A stretch of DNA of 64,000 nt from Cristatella mucedo. Lineage: Eukaryota; Bryozoa; Phylactolaemata; Cristatellidae. The stretch lies in the NCBI GenBank assembly GCA_009760855.2, contig WPIO01000034.1, positions 458,001 to 522,000 on the forward strand, given 5' to 3'. The position numbers and the translations under genes are program-made. A model generated the notes under the pieces. That model worked only from the letters and a program-made list of their open reading frames with translations, searched no databases and was not told where the DNA came from. Every line of letters starts with the position of its first letter. Positions within the stretch are counted from its first letter, which is position 1. This document shows, in pieces, positions 43,665 through 55,639 of the stretch.

Positions 43665-45308
43665 GCTGAGCGAATGCGCGCCCGATGAGGGCCAATGAGA
43701 GTTGTCCCTCCTGCAGCAGAGTTGCACCACCCGGCGTCCGCTAATGACCTCGTCAGCTGACTCGAGCGGTCGGTACCGGTTCAGCCTCGCGGCGACGGCG
43801 GCGGGCACGCTCGGCGTTATTTTCCGCGCAAATTAAGCGTTTGAGCTCACAAATCGGCTCGCGGCACCAGCCGGAATGGCTCTTCCGGTTCGTTAGCGCC
43901 GACAGTCGCCGGAAGTCGCTCGAGGCTTCCTTCACCCACTGCCTTGCGCCTTGCTGCATGAAGCCTCTGTGTCTCAGCTAAAGAGGCAGCTCCGCCGCTC
44001 AGCTCGCCGTGCGCCGTGCGGTGAACTTGTCATTGTTTTGCTCTCGCGTGCTCTGCCCACTGACCGGTGCAGGATTTGGCGTGCGTAATTTGCCAGGGTC
44101 AGTCATCCAATCGGCGGTCAGTCCTGACTGTCTTCCTGTGCGCTTTCGCTCGCTCGTCCAAGCGCGATACCCGTGCGTGGTTTTGCGCGCGCGTCTGACG
44201 CGCGATGCCTGACTAGTTAGTATCTCTTGGTCGGTGCTGCCCCGCCCCTTGCAGCGAAACCTGTAAAGCGCCGCTTCGCTCTCGTGGAGCGCCGCACAAG
44301 CAGCTCACCTGTGTCATCATTCGCGATCCGCGCTACCGACGAGGACCTAGCCAGGATTCTTTTCGCCTCGCGGCTGTACTTGGAGCTTCTGAGGGGCCGC
44401 ATTGCACCCTGGGCACGGAACTCCTTTTCTTTTCGTAACCTGTTGGGTGTAGCTCATCAGATTCTCTTGAACTCGTTCTTTCGACTGCTATCGTTGTTGT
44501 TAATATATAATAGCTATAGCTATCCGTCGAAGTCTGCAGACATTGTTGGAAGGAATTTTGCGTCGAAAAGGCACGCCACCTGAAAACCTCATTCGCCGCG
44601 ATAAGAGGAAATTTTTAGCCGGATGTCCGGAAAGCGCAATGTTGCCGGGGACGTCCCGCGGAAGAAGAAGCTCCAATGCGTACATTTACAGGTCACTGGA
44701 CCTCTCTGCGGTCAAACGCTAGACTCCAAGCGGAAGCGGTCTGGCTCTACGTCGTAGGCAAGCGGCGATTGTACCCGCAGATCGTCGCTGTTTAGCAAGA
44801 CACTGCATAGTTGAATTTTAATGTTAAGTTTCCCTGTTCTGTTCCTTAGTTTGAGAGTCGCGCGCCCAGGAGACCGACCAGGGGAGCGCGGCTCCCTCGC
44901 CACGAGCGGCACCTTTCTAGAATAATCCTCGCCGCAGGCCCGCTCGTGGCGGGGGTGCCGCGCGCGCGCTCGGCTTTTAGCCCAGAGTAGCCACGATCCA
45001 CGATCAACAGTTCTTCCTCAGCTCCTTTTAAAGAAATGCTAGCGATCAGCCCGAAGATTCTGCCCGAAGATCAGCCCGAAGATTCTGCCGATAATAAGGA
45101 AGAAGAGCAGCCGATAATAAGGACATGGCAGCGCCTCTAAAACAAAAGGCGCCCGTTACCCACTTTTGGATAGCGTGAACGCACGCAGCCCAAGAACGCT
45201 GCCGGGAAGCTTCACAGAGCTGATACATGCGGCGATAGAGGCTCGCGGGTCGCGGGAGCGCGCGGTAAAACGCGGCAACGAACAGAGTAAAGCTTTGCTT
45301 TTCTTTGC
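43665..45308. other. Unassigned GC-rich sequence
   Basis: No gene supported. AGCCCGAAGATTCTGCC is duplicated near 45048-45087, and GCAGCCGATAATAAGGA partly recurs. Confidence 0.45.
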
Positions 45309-45662
45309 GTGAGAGAGAGAGAGAGAGAAAACTCACAAAATCCCTTGCCAGTGTCTTCCTCGAAGGTGCGACGTACCCAATTGCCGCACGATTCAAGACA
45401 AACAGAAGAGAGAGAGAGAGAGAGAGAGAGAGGCAGAGAGAGAGGTTCAGAGAGAGAGAGAGGGAGAGAGAGAAAGAGGAGAGAGAGAAGAGGGAGAGGG
45501 GAGGGAGAGAGGAGGGGAGAGAGAGAGAGGAGGGAGAGAGGAGGGGAGAGAGAGAGAGAGAGGAGGGGAGAGAGGGAGGGAGGGTAGAGAGAGAGAGAGA
45601 GAGAGGAGGAGAGAGAGAGATGAGGGGAGAGAGAGAGAGGGGAGAGAGAGAGAGAGGGTAGA
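45309..45662 (+). repeat. GA-rich polypurine tracts
   Basis: A short GA run at 45309-45329, then about 255 bp of almost pure purine from 45407 with GGAGAGAGAGGAGGGGAGAG-like higher-order units. Confidence 0.95.
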
Positions 45663-46695
45663 ATAGAGGGAGCTCAAGCAAAACATGATGGAAGCTTGCA
45701 CATTTGTTTGCAGCCGATCCTGCCATATTCCGATTGCTCCGTAAGTGATACCGCATCAAAGGCCGACCGATGCGTTATCGGCAGACTTTTCAAGCGCATC
45801 CCTAGGTAGTCACAGCCCGCAGACATTGCGGCCCACGTGACGCAGCCGCCGGTCGCTGCGTTTTCTGACATTCTTCCGACAAAGTGCGGACACGGCGGTA
45901 CTTTGTCAGAAGAGCGTCAGACCAACCGAGGCGGCCGGCTATTTTGTCGCAGCCTGTCGTTAAGATTAGGACGCCGCCGGCCGGCCGGCAAGGAGCCACC
46001 GCGCGCGCTACGCAGCGCGCGCGGTGGCTCCTCGTCCTCGACGCCCGCGCGCGAGCTCTCTCGGCGTCCGGCGAGCCGGCGAGACGCTAGCTCGCGGGGC
46101 GGCTTTAAGCCTGAAGGCGCCGGCTCCACGTGGCGCCAGCTGCGAGCGAAGGCCGTCAAGCGCGCCTGGCAAGCTGGACGCCTCGAGCCAGCAGTGCTCG
46201 ATGCAGCGATTCGGACTCGGAATAAGGATTTCAATTGCTAATTCTTTGGATCGCCATACAGTCGCCGTAACGAGCCGGCGGGCCGCCCGTCACTAACGGC
46301 TACCGAGAGTGGGCTCGCTGTCACAGTCCACCGCCTGGCCGCCGCAGCGCCGGTGCCCCAGGCCGTGCTGGGCGTCTGCCGCACGCGTAAGAGACGCAGT
46401 TTTACTTCTTGGCCACGAGGTTAGAGGTAAGGAAAACAAGACGAAAGTCCACTGCAAAGTGTCAAGTTCTAAATTTACCTACACAAGGTTGACGGGTACT
46501 GTGTGCTGTTTACCAGCTCGGGAGTGAGCACCACGCGAAGTTCGTTCGGCCGCTCAAGCTTGAAGGCTGTCGATGGGGTGACGCAGGCATTCAAGTTCTG
46601 CCCCGATTTGCAGCTAGCTCCTGATCTCTTCGCGCTCCATCGCAAAGCCGCCGGATGCAGAGCCTAGCTGTCTGCCTTTATCGGCGCCCATATCG
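45663..46695. other. Unassigned GC-rich sequence with a strong hairpin
   Basis: No gene supported. It contains the perfect inverted repeat at 45991-46032. Confidence 0.45.
45991..46032. repeat. Perfect 19-bp inverted repeat with a 4-nt loop
   Basis: AGGAGCCACCGCGCGCGCT, loop ACGC, then AGCGCGCGCGGTGGCTCCT. All 19 base pairs match and most are G-C. A terminator-like or structured-RNA role is possible but unproven. Confidence 0.9.
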
Positions 46696-46886
46696 CTGCG
46701 GTTCTCAGCATGTGTGGGTCGCGACCCCTTCGGAGGTCGAACGACTCTTTCGCTGGGGTCGCCTAAGGCCACCGGAGAGCACGCATCTCCACATTTCGCA
46801 CACAATGACTTTATGGTTGGGCGTCTCCACAACATGAGGAACTGTATTGATGGGTCGCGGCATTAGCAAGGCTGAGAACCTCTGGC
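46696..46886 (+). mobile_element. hAT short element resembling SPIN (copy 3, complete short form)
   Basis: The left end reads CTGCGGTTCTCAGCATGTG, then GGGTCGCGACCCCTTCGGAG and TCGAACGACTCTTTCGC. The right end has TTTATGGTTGGGCGTCTCC, ATGAGGAACTGTATTGATGG and AAGGCTGAGAACCTCTGG. This is a short internally deleted MITE of about 190 bp sharing both ends with the copy at 292-741. It is the best-preserved copy in the window. A 12-bp tandem repeat begins just beyond it. Confidence 0.75.
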
Positions 46887-46893
46887 CTAACGG

Positions 46894-46941
46894 TTCAAAT
46901 GCCTATTCAAATGCCTATTCAAATGCCTATTCAAATGCCTA
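46894..46941 (+). repeat. 12-bp tandem repeat, four exact copies
   Basis: TTCAAATGCCTA repeated four times without change, beginning 8 bp after the SPIN-like element. Confidence 0.95.
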
Positions 46942-49124
46942 TATTTCATTCTTAAAACCTACTGCAGCCTTAAACGGCCATAAGCCGGAAATAAAGACTG
47001 ACCAAAAAGTATTAAGCTGACACCGGTACGCTGTCTACACAGTTTTCACTTCGCCTAAATAAAATAATAACAATCTAAATAAAACAGTATAAACGCAATT
47101 TAATAAATAAGAGCGACTGCCTGGGACGCCTGCCTGCGACTGGGTGCTAAAAGACTATTTCGCCTCGAGCGGGGACCGACCGACCGATTGCGCCGCCGCC
47201 GCGGCCACCTTTGCCCTCCCCCCTTTCATATGTCGCGCTGTATGAGCGACAGAGCAGCGTCCGAGAGGCCGCAGACTACAGGACTTCGATCGGCTTTCCA
47301 CGCAGGACTTTAAAGCTTCTTCTCGCCAATATCCGGTACTCTGGGCGAACGGATGTTAATCTTCCATAATTCTAAAATGGCTGCCACGCTGCAACCGCTA
47401 TGGGCTGCTTAGGCCGACGACCAGGACTATCCGCTTCCCATCAAACGCCGGCTCAAGCGATTGGATCTCGAACCTTCACGAGAGGTCGGCACTGCGGCCG
47501 CGGAAGCTCATCGGCTCATGCCTGAAAGTACGAATAACCCAACCGCCAAACTCCACCGAGCCACAAAGACCAAGTGGGTTTACGCCCGAGGTTTCAGCAT
47601 AACAATCATTATCCAGGCACTTTACAGGTCGCTGCAAGAGAAGCAGTAATCAAAGGTTAATAGCATGCAACATATCGCGCTTAGAAAAGCACGAACAAAC
47701 ACGGCCATCGCGCATGAATAGGGAATAATGCACAGGCGCACAAGAATACATTCGAGGCTATCTATTTGTGAGACCTTGGTTGATCAAATGCCCAGAATTG
47801 TCGTGCATATGTAACCTAAGCACCTAAAAGACGCACAGGAAATTGAGGCAATTTCACTGCAAGCTCAGGGAGAGCTGAGCGAGTATCGCACTCGTCTTCG
47901 GCTGAGGCGTACACGATGCAAGGTCAAGGCAGGCTAGGAAAGAAGCGGAGAGTTTGCCGAGTTCTGGCGCATACGGAGCCGAAGGCTCCGTCAGCCATCA
48001 AGATTTCAATTTAGTGACATCGCAACGACCGGATGCCGACAAGCAGGATGTTGCGAGGTGACGCACCGGAGAAACGCGCACGGGAGGTCTACGGCCGCCT
48101 GGGGCGCCCCAGGCGGAGCGAGCCAAGCGACCCGTCGCGCACGTAGAAGCTTTTTCAGTTTCGCCGATTCTTGATATATTGAGCCAGTGAAGCTCAGACA
48201 GAGTCTGCGATGCGACGCGGCGCGAAGGCCTTGCCGTAGACGACCGACTAAGCAAAGCTGCTTCGACTTTTTTGCGAGATGCAGATGAGTACGAGCGCAA
48301 AGCGCAAGTCCTGCGTAAAGGCGATTTCAGTAATCTGGAAAGTGGCACAAACAAAGTTAGCTACGGGAAGCTACGTAGTTACCGCATGCGTCATTCACCG
48401 TCGTCGTCGTCGTCGTCGTCGATCGAGGCTGCAGTTCACGCACGCGTGCACACTGAAGGCTCAGCGGCGGTCAGCAGCACGACAGCGCAGCTGCCGAAAC
48501 CGGAGTGAGGCTCATCTTCACATCTCCTGGATGAAACGCCAGATACTCGGCGGTCTGATTTCATCGAGGGCCTCGCCTGGTGCCAATCTGTTGACCAAGA
48601 AGGGATCCTCTGATTTCTTTCACAAACTTCGGAATAGCTGGCGTCATTTATACAGACCAACCTTTCAAAGAGGCCTGCCTTATCAGAAAGGTTGATTCCG
48701 TACTGGCATAGCTGGGTGCACCATGCCCAGCAAAGAAGCGAAAACCATTTCTCGCGCCGCGCATTTACCGCTACTTTACGCGAAATTCCATCACATGAGC
48801 ATGCGCCGGCAAGAACGAGAGCGTCTCGAGATTGGCAGGAGCACGCCGAGGGAGAAGCTGCTGAGCAGCAATCACTCGTGACCCGCTACGATGGGCCAAC
48901 TCGTCCTGGGTCAAGGTGAAGCCCATGTAAGGTCCGGTGGAGCCCCTCAAAGGTTGAGCCCGATTAACGACTAATTCCTGGCTACTATCCTACGGATAGT
49001 GGATGACACAAGGCAAGTAGAAGAATTATTAGGAGTTTTGCGTTCTACCTGCTCCGCTGCTTTTCAGGGATTGGTCTCTTAGACGTGATACCACAGATAA
49101 GGTATTCCCATTTTAATTTCCTAA
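46942..49124. other. Unassigned sequence
   Basis: No gene supported. There is a (GTC)n run near 48400-48421. ATCCAGGCACTTTACAGG near 47611 may be a relic of a LINE family A tail. Confidence 0.4.
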
Positions 49125-49213
49125 TAATGATAATAGTAGTCCTACATTTGCATAGCGCCCTCGGAGAACTTCATCTCATTTAGGCACTTTGCATATGCTG
49201 TCTAGGAAGCGTG
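49125..49213 (-). mobile_element. LINE family A 3' tail fragment
   Basis: On the minus strand: GCATATGCAAAGTGCCTAAA, TGAGATGAAGTTCTCCGAGG and GCGCTATGCAAATG. Confidence 0.7.
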
Positions 49214-49224
49214 ACCCCGGTTAG

Positions 49225-51720
49225 TAATAATAATAATAGTAAATTTCTATAGTGCCATCAGAGTACAGTCGACCCTCATTTATCGTGGTTAATCCGTTCC
49301 AGACAGTGCCGCGATGGGTGGATTTCCGCGAAGTAGGATTCTTTCTTTATAAATCAAATATTTTCGTAGTTAGAGCATAGAAGACCTGTTTATGACCCTC
49401 CAAATACGGTTTATAACATTATTAGAGCCCCCGGACATAAAATAGCACCCCTTTTAGTCACCATTACACTCGTATTACCAAATATATTAGACAAAATAAG
49501 AGAAAGTAAGACATTAGACGTTACAAACGTCGTGTTGCTATTGTAGTATATCTAATTGCACACACACACAATTCTTACGCACAAACGCCAAGCGATGAAA
49601 ACGGTGCGTTTGTTGACGAAGCGATTAAGATGAAGAGATGTACAGCACAGCAAAGAAGAGCAAAGTTACTGTTTCTCTGAATGCCCAATTTTCCGTAGGA
49701 GAGTCTCCAGGCGGTGCAGTGTCTTCAACAGGTGCGTCGTCGTCTTCTTTCGCGTTCCGTACGTACAGTAGTTTTAATTTTACTTGCAATACAGGGGTTT
49801 ACAGTTGACTCAGACAAACGAGCGCTCGCTGTATCGTTTTCACTATTTCGATCGACTTTTTAAAGAATAAACACTATTTAAAAAACCTGCGACAGAAACG
49901 CGGAGCTGCGACAGAGTCGAAGCGCGAAGTAGCTCGAGGAGCGACGGAGACTGTACTCGATCGCTTAATAGGCACTTAAATATGCTGCAGCGGCGGAAGA
50001 AGCATGGACGAATAATTAGGGGTAACATGCACGGCGACAGCGCACGCAACTACACAAAAGAAGAGTCGCAAGGACTCGGACAGACAATGCTGCGAGGAGA
50101 AGGTTTGCATTCTTGGCTTCTTTTTAAAAGTTGTCGAGTCAAGGGGATGTCGTAACGACAGTCGGTAATGAATTCCTGGCTTTAGGAGCACACGAAGTAA
50201 AGGCACCACGGTCTTAAAAAGATTTACGGTCGGTTCGAGGCACAGCTAGATGACTCTTGAATCAGAAGAGCGAGTGTTACGATGCTGATTGTCGAGTGGT
50301 CGAGATTGTCCTGATTGTCGAGTAGCTCTGACAGGTTGGCTAGAGCAAGAGAATGAAACGACCGAAAAGGGAGTAACGAAACCTTGAAGTTGATGCGCTG
50401 CTAGATGGGGAGCCAGTACAGGTCGGCGAGAAGTGGTGCGATGTGGCAATTGCCGAGCTCACGGCAGACAAGCATAGCTGCAGTGTTGTGCATCAACTAT
50501 AAGCGCCTCATGGCGCAGGCCTGTAGATCAGCAAGCTGTGAGTTGCAGGAACCGAGAGTGGATACTACAAAGGAATGGATCAAATTAGATTTAGAGACAT
50601 TCATCGTCTACGCAAGCCCAAGTTTAGAAATTTTATGTAGCTGAAAGTAGGCAGACTTGACTGTTGAGCTGATGCGGTCATCTAGTGCATCGTCACTTTG
50701 GAACAGGTCACTTCAATTTAGTACATATGCTATGGGAAATTTGCTGACATTTGCCGATTTTGAGCACCAAACTTCCAATTTCTGAGTGACACCTGGTTTA
50801 CTCACAAATAGTAAGCTGGCTTTATATTAATTCAATTAAAAGAAAATTCGCTGTCGTCAAAGTGCGAGTTTCCGCAATACACGTAGAAAGGGAGTTAAGA
50901 GAGCTTGACGTTCTCGAAGTTAGTGAGGGATGAAAGCATAGGTACAACTGTTTGTCATCGGCATAGAAATGGAAGCCTAGACTGTGCTTGGGGATTACGT
51001 TTGCAAGAGTCAGAGTATACGCTGTGAAAGCAAGCATACCAAGCATAGACACACGGGAGCTCTGTACTTTAGATCATTTTGATCCTTGGATGATCGTAAC
51101 GCGTTGAAATCAACAAGCTCTAGAGTCTCCCACTGAGAGACTGGTCCTAAGCAATTGCAGTGCATTGCTTGTGATGACCAGGCGAGAAGGGTTGTGCTCA
51201 ATAATGAGTCGGTAATCAGTAATATGAAACGCTGACAGAAGATCAAGAAAAACAAGCAGAGAGACTCTATCTAAGTCCGAATTTCTATTAAGTTTATTTT
51301 AAACTCGAAGCAATGCTGACTCACTAGAGTCATTAGCACTGAAACCTCACTTGAGCTAATTGGTAAGTTTCAACCTTTGATGTAAGAGTTTAGCTGATCA
51401 GCCACTACTTGTCCTAGCGTCCTTGATAGGAATGATAATTGGGAGACTGGGAGAAAGGTTCTTAAATTTCCTGTTCGCGAGCTGCCTTCTCAATTGGTGG
51501 CCAAAAACAGCTTTTTTGAAAAGTGTAGGGGGAAGATGTGAGGCTAAGGACATATTTATTAAGCCCTTCATGCATGGTAGCAGCTGATCTATGCATCGCA
51601 GAACCCGTGGATATTGGTTCTCGAAGGTCTGTAATCTTGAAAGACTTGAGACGAGTTTTAAGATGAGGTCAGTCTTTGCTAAGGCTTTAATACAGACATC
51701 GAGGAACTGCAAGGAGTTGA
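49225..51720 (-). mobile_element. LINE family A copy, split by a mariner-type insertion
   Basis: The minus strand has the RT N-terminal region at 51712-51398 (INMSLASHLPPTLFKKAV), the RT active site at about 50975 (LGFHFYADDKQLYLCF) and post-RT sequence at 50640-50100. The 3' tail begins near 49990. The tail stops at 49957 and resumes at 49263 (AGTGCCATCAGAG on the plus strand, then TTACTATTATTATTATT on the minus strand). The gap is filled exactly by the 689-bp element at 49266-49954. ORF2 has many stops, so the copy is dead. It is 5'-truncated: no endonuclease was recognised. Confidence 0.85.
49266..49954 (+). mobile_element. Tc1/mariner-type (pogo/Tigger-like) non-autonomous element
   Basis: It starts CAGTCGACCCTCATTTATCG, then GGTTAATCCGTTCCAGACAG and GCGAAGTAGGATTC. 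It ends with AAGTAGCTCGAGGAGCGACG and GAGACTG. The two ends are imperfect inverted repeats (CAGTC...GACTG), with GCGAAGTAG found near both. It is flanked by TA on both sides, the target duplication of this superfamily. No transposase frame was found, so it is a MITE-like deletion form. The inner part has an ACACACACAC run. Confidence 0.8.
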
Positions 51721-51799
51721 GGGAGAGTAGTCCGGTGGGGATGTTGCTGAGGGAGAAGAGTCTACTGGGGATGCTGTTTCATTTGGGATGGACTCTCTG

Positions 51800-51880
51800 A
51801 TCTTATTGGCAGAATTTTTAAAGTGCACGGAAAGAGATTTAGTTCTCTAAAGGTGCTACTCAATCGCATTCTTATTATCT
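51800..51880 (+). mobile_element. LINE family A 3' tail fragment
   Basis: AAAGTGCACGGAAAGAGATT, TAGTTCTCTAAAGGTGCTAC and a short ATT end. Confidence 0.7.
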
Positions 51881-52879
51881 GAACTTTTGAATCCATTGAA
51901 CAGGCTTTATTAAACGTTATAGATTTCAGTACCTATTAAAAAATCCCAAAGCTGATGTCATTTCACCTTGGTCACTTTCTACTGGCTAGATTATAGTCTG
52001 AAGTAATCTTTTGTGCATCGAAAAACGTCGGAAGACCATGCTAATGTCATTTCTATTACAAGTGGCTCTAATAATGCAGTAGCAAACTTAATCACTGCCC
52101 CTTCTTTTAGGCAGTAAAAACTATTGTAAGATAACAAATCTGTGGCAAGATATTTTAAGATGCAGGTTCAGCTCATGATTAGGTGGGGTAAGATTTTTTA
52201 TACTTCAGGTTCAGCTCATAATTATTTTGCTTACACTTTAGCTAAAATAGGTTTTGCTTTTGTACTCATCGCTATCCGCATAATAACATTCTCTCGTGAC
52301 CTAATTAGGAGTCTGATAATGAATCGCCAAAGTGATCAAATTGAGCTTTGTGAACCCCATCCATCTGGTTACAATAATTTGAAAATCCTCCTGCATCTTA
52401 CAACTATTTTGCAGCTCAGATGGTTCATACATTAATATAGTAAGAGACGTCGTATATTCCAATTTAATAATACTAAAAGCGTAAATAATGCACTGATGAT
52501 GGATTTGACTTTAATAGGACTCGCTTATACCAGATACCGGCAAATAAAGCAAATTGAACTAGGAAAATAGCTAGCAAATACGGCTACGAAAAAAATCTGA
52601 TGGACAAGAAAGTTCAAGCCTTAACGTTTGGACGTCATCTCAGAGCAATTAATACAAAGCCTTCAAACCACCGATAATAAAAATAGTAAAACTAATTGAG
52701 TGAGAAGGCGATCACCTTGAATATTCTCCTCAGTCTTGACTCAGCACACAGTTCATTGACTAGTCCGTATGGGGCTTAAGTTTATTTCCTTTTAATTTTA
52801 TTTCTGCTTGATGCTGTCTACAGTCTAGATATTACATTTAATATTTAGCGACTTGAGCACAACTGAGTAGTTTTTGAAG
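51881..52879. other. Unassigned AT-rich sequence
   Basis: A 97-codon plus-strand frame at 52142-52435 has no known motif. No gene supported. Confidence 0.45.
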
Positions 52880-52985
52880 CCAGGTAATAATAATAATGAT
52901 AATAATAGTAACAATAGTAACACATTTGATAAAGCGCCCTCTGAGAACTCAATCTCTTTCTAGGCGCTTTAAATTTTCATAAAAG
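52880..52985 (-). mobile_element. LINE family A 3' tail fragment
   Basis: On the minus strand: AATTTAAAGCGCCTAGAAAG, AGATTGAGTTCTCAGAGGGC and GCTTTATCAAATGTG with an ATT/ATC-rich end. Confidence 0.82.
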
Positions 52986-54379
52986 AAAACACGTGTTGGC
53001 GTTGAACGGCTCTGGGGGATAGTTCCAGACGCCCGGCGTTGCTTTCAAACACGTCAATGGTAGCTAGCAATCGATTGCACCGGCAAGCAAGCTATTAAGG
53101 GAAACATGCATGTAGACTGGCACACGCCTTAGTTATGAATCACTCTTTAGAAAAACAGCAGAGTACCTGGCCCACTGCTGCTACCCTTGAGAAATATTAA
53201 GCGCATCGCTTCCGACACTCAGCTATCTAGGCTCAACTGGGATCGATATTGGCAGACTTGACGCTCAAAATCAATGTTTTCACCAAGCTGTCTATAAATC
53301 CGTTGGTGGTAGGCAGCATAAAATACCTGAGCGTAATCAATGAGCGATCGCTGTCCACGCAGCCATCAGCACCCATCTTAGAGTGCACGCGCGGTGCGCG
53401 CCTGCGACATCGATTCGAACGACGAGCGATGACTCGCCAACTTGTAGGAGCAGTTTAAGTGAAAGTGCTGTTTGTGGAAGTCGGAGTAAAAAAGAAAGTG
53501 ACCAAGGCAGACATGCTGAATGTACCGAAAATGGGCACCGAAGGCCAACGCGAGATTCACGCGTATCGGCCGGTGCATTTGGTTGGTGTTGGTGCGTTAA
53601 GTTTCTGTCAAACTTGGCACTCCACCGAATCTGCCACCGAGTGGCCAACCACAACTACGTTGGGGAATTTTAATGTCTCCAAGAGCCGCCTCCACCTAGA
53701 GCCCTGGTTGCATCACCCTTGCATTCCAGTTCCAAAAGACGCTAGAAATTTTATTACACACCATGGGCGTAACCGCCCTCATTTGGCAGCGGATTACTAG
53801 CGTTAACGGCAAAAGCTCGAGTTTATTCAAGACTCATCGCCTCAACGCGCGAACGGAAGGCCTATGCAATGCAAGCGGACTTCAGTTGCAGGGTTATATA
53901 CGGCGCTTTCAGTAAATTGGTGGCAGATATCTGCAAAATATCTACAGATGGGTGACAGCGAGTCAGCCAGATACGTTTCTGCTTATGAGTATTGAAAAAA
54001 CTCAGCCGCTCGGTTGGCTTCGAATAGGGATGCAGTAATACTTTGTCTGAGAGCAAATTCTCTCTGCTAGAGCGAATTCTTAACGCTTTTCTTCACCTCT
54101 CATTCCACAGCAAATTCTTCTTGTTCGTTTTAAATCTAGAAGCCGACTCAAATAGGCGATTGTTTTTTAGGTGCAGGTGATTTTCATAGATGCAGGTGCA
54201 GCTGATCGGAAGCTTAAGTTTCTCTCTCAGGGTACCATATAATGATTACTGTTACTGATATTATTATTATTATTATTATTAAGGCAGAAAAAACCTTTCC
54301 AAATGCTTTTTACTTAGCCCGATGAGTGTCAACGTGCAAGCATGCGAACCAGTTCCTTCTTTTTACGAGACGAGCCACA
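52986..54379. other. Unassigned sequence
   Basis: Frames of 96-113 codons on both strands at 53337-53800 overlap and show no known motif. An (ATT)n run lies at 54259-54281. Confidence 0.4.
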
Positions 54380-54382
54380 ACG

Positions 54383-54415
<33 letters not shown>

Positions 54416-54416
54416 C
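54380..54416 (+). repeat. (GCA)n trinucleotide repeat
   Basis: About 11 uninterrupted AGC units. Confidence 0.95.
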
Positions 54417-55274
54417 AATGGCTGCTCAGGCGTCTGCTCAATTCTGGCAGTCATCCAATAGGAGAGCTGACTTGCGGCTTCGCGGAGAAGATAATGCTTG
54501 ACGCTGCTCGCTCTGTGCTAATATTTGAGCTAGATTCAGCGGCGCTGCGACACTTTGCGGCAGCTTTTCGCGTCAGTCGCGCGCACGCTCCGCGCGCTCC
54601 GCACGCTCCGCGCTCCGCGCTCGACGCACAGACGAACGCTAGATTGCTTGCAATGAGCTCGCCTCGTCGACGGCCGGCGAACGAACGAGGCATCGAGCAG
54701 CGCCCGTCTCGACTTGAATAGTCAAAGTGAAGGTTGAAAGCTCGCGGCTGCGCCAGGCACCAATGCAGCTGCTGTGGCGTCATTTTGCCATAGAGACTGC
54801 AGACATTCGGCAATGACCACTGTGCCCATAGAGGGAAGTTCAGCACTGTGGCCTGCCTACGTCAACCATGAACCGCAAACCCCGAGCTTTAAATACTAAA
54901 CCCTAAACCCAAAAAGCTTTCGCACTCTAAACCCTAAATCCTAAATCCTAAATCCTGAAACCTACGCCGAAAAGAAATCTGAAAACGTGTTTTCAATGCA
55001 AATATTAGCAAGCGCCGGCTTCCATGACTGAACTTCCTGCTATGGGTGCAGTACCCATTTACCCGTAGTATTAGGTTCGCTGTCTCGACGCATAGTCAAC
55101 ACCGTATTGGTAAATCGAGCAGCACCTGCCTCGAGTTGCATTGCCAAGGTGAAGGTTCCGCCTACTAAGAAAATTCCTACGAAGAAAATTCCACAGGGAT
55201 GATCTCCTCTCTCTCTCTCATTCTATAGGTTTTCGCTGACAAATGCAACCCAAATGTCAGATCGCCATGGCGGC
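54417..55274. other. Unassigned sequence
   Basis: Apart from the telomere-like stretch, nothing was recognised. GCACGCTCCGCGCGCTCC-type short repeats occur near 54585-54620. Confidence 0.45.
54883..54964 (-). repeat. Degenerate telomere-like repeat (TTTAGGG type)
   Basis: The plus strand reads TACTAAACCCTAAACCC and then CTCTAAACCCTAAATCCTAA with more AAATCCT units. On the minus strand this is GGGTTTAGGGTTTAG-like. Confidence 0.65.
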
Positions 55275-55639
55275 CAGTGGCGGAGACAGGATTTTCCCTA
55301 CAGGGGCTGCCTTGAAATGCACAATTTTTTGTTATGGAAGCAGGACCCGCAAGATTTTCAGGTAGATGGAGCTAGATTTTCAGGTAGATGGGAGCTGTAC
55401 CGTTGATTAAAATAAAACATTAAAGCGAAAATCGTAGTGTTAATTCGATACGAACTCAGCAGTTGATTATCGAGTGGAATTAGAACAGATTTTCTTCATC
55501 GTAGGCGCAAGTCGTTGGGGGAGGCGAAAGAATCAGGGGCGACCCAAGTTACTGCCCCACCCCACCCCACCCCCACCCCCGCTGTGAGTGGGGGGCTGGG
55601 GCGGAGGTGGGGCAGCATGCCCGCCTGGCTCCACCACTG
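55275..55639. mobile_element. Short DNA element with CAGTGG(C/T)GGAG inverted ends
   Basis: The left end is CAGTGGCGGAGACAGGATTT. The right end, inverted, is CAGTGGTGGAGCCAGGCGGG. The 365-bp body has no transposase and contains a (CCCCA)n run. Ends of this form are typical of hAT-like elements, but no 8-bp target duplication is evident. Confidence 0.5.
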
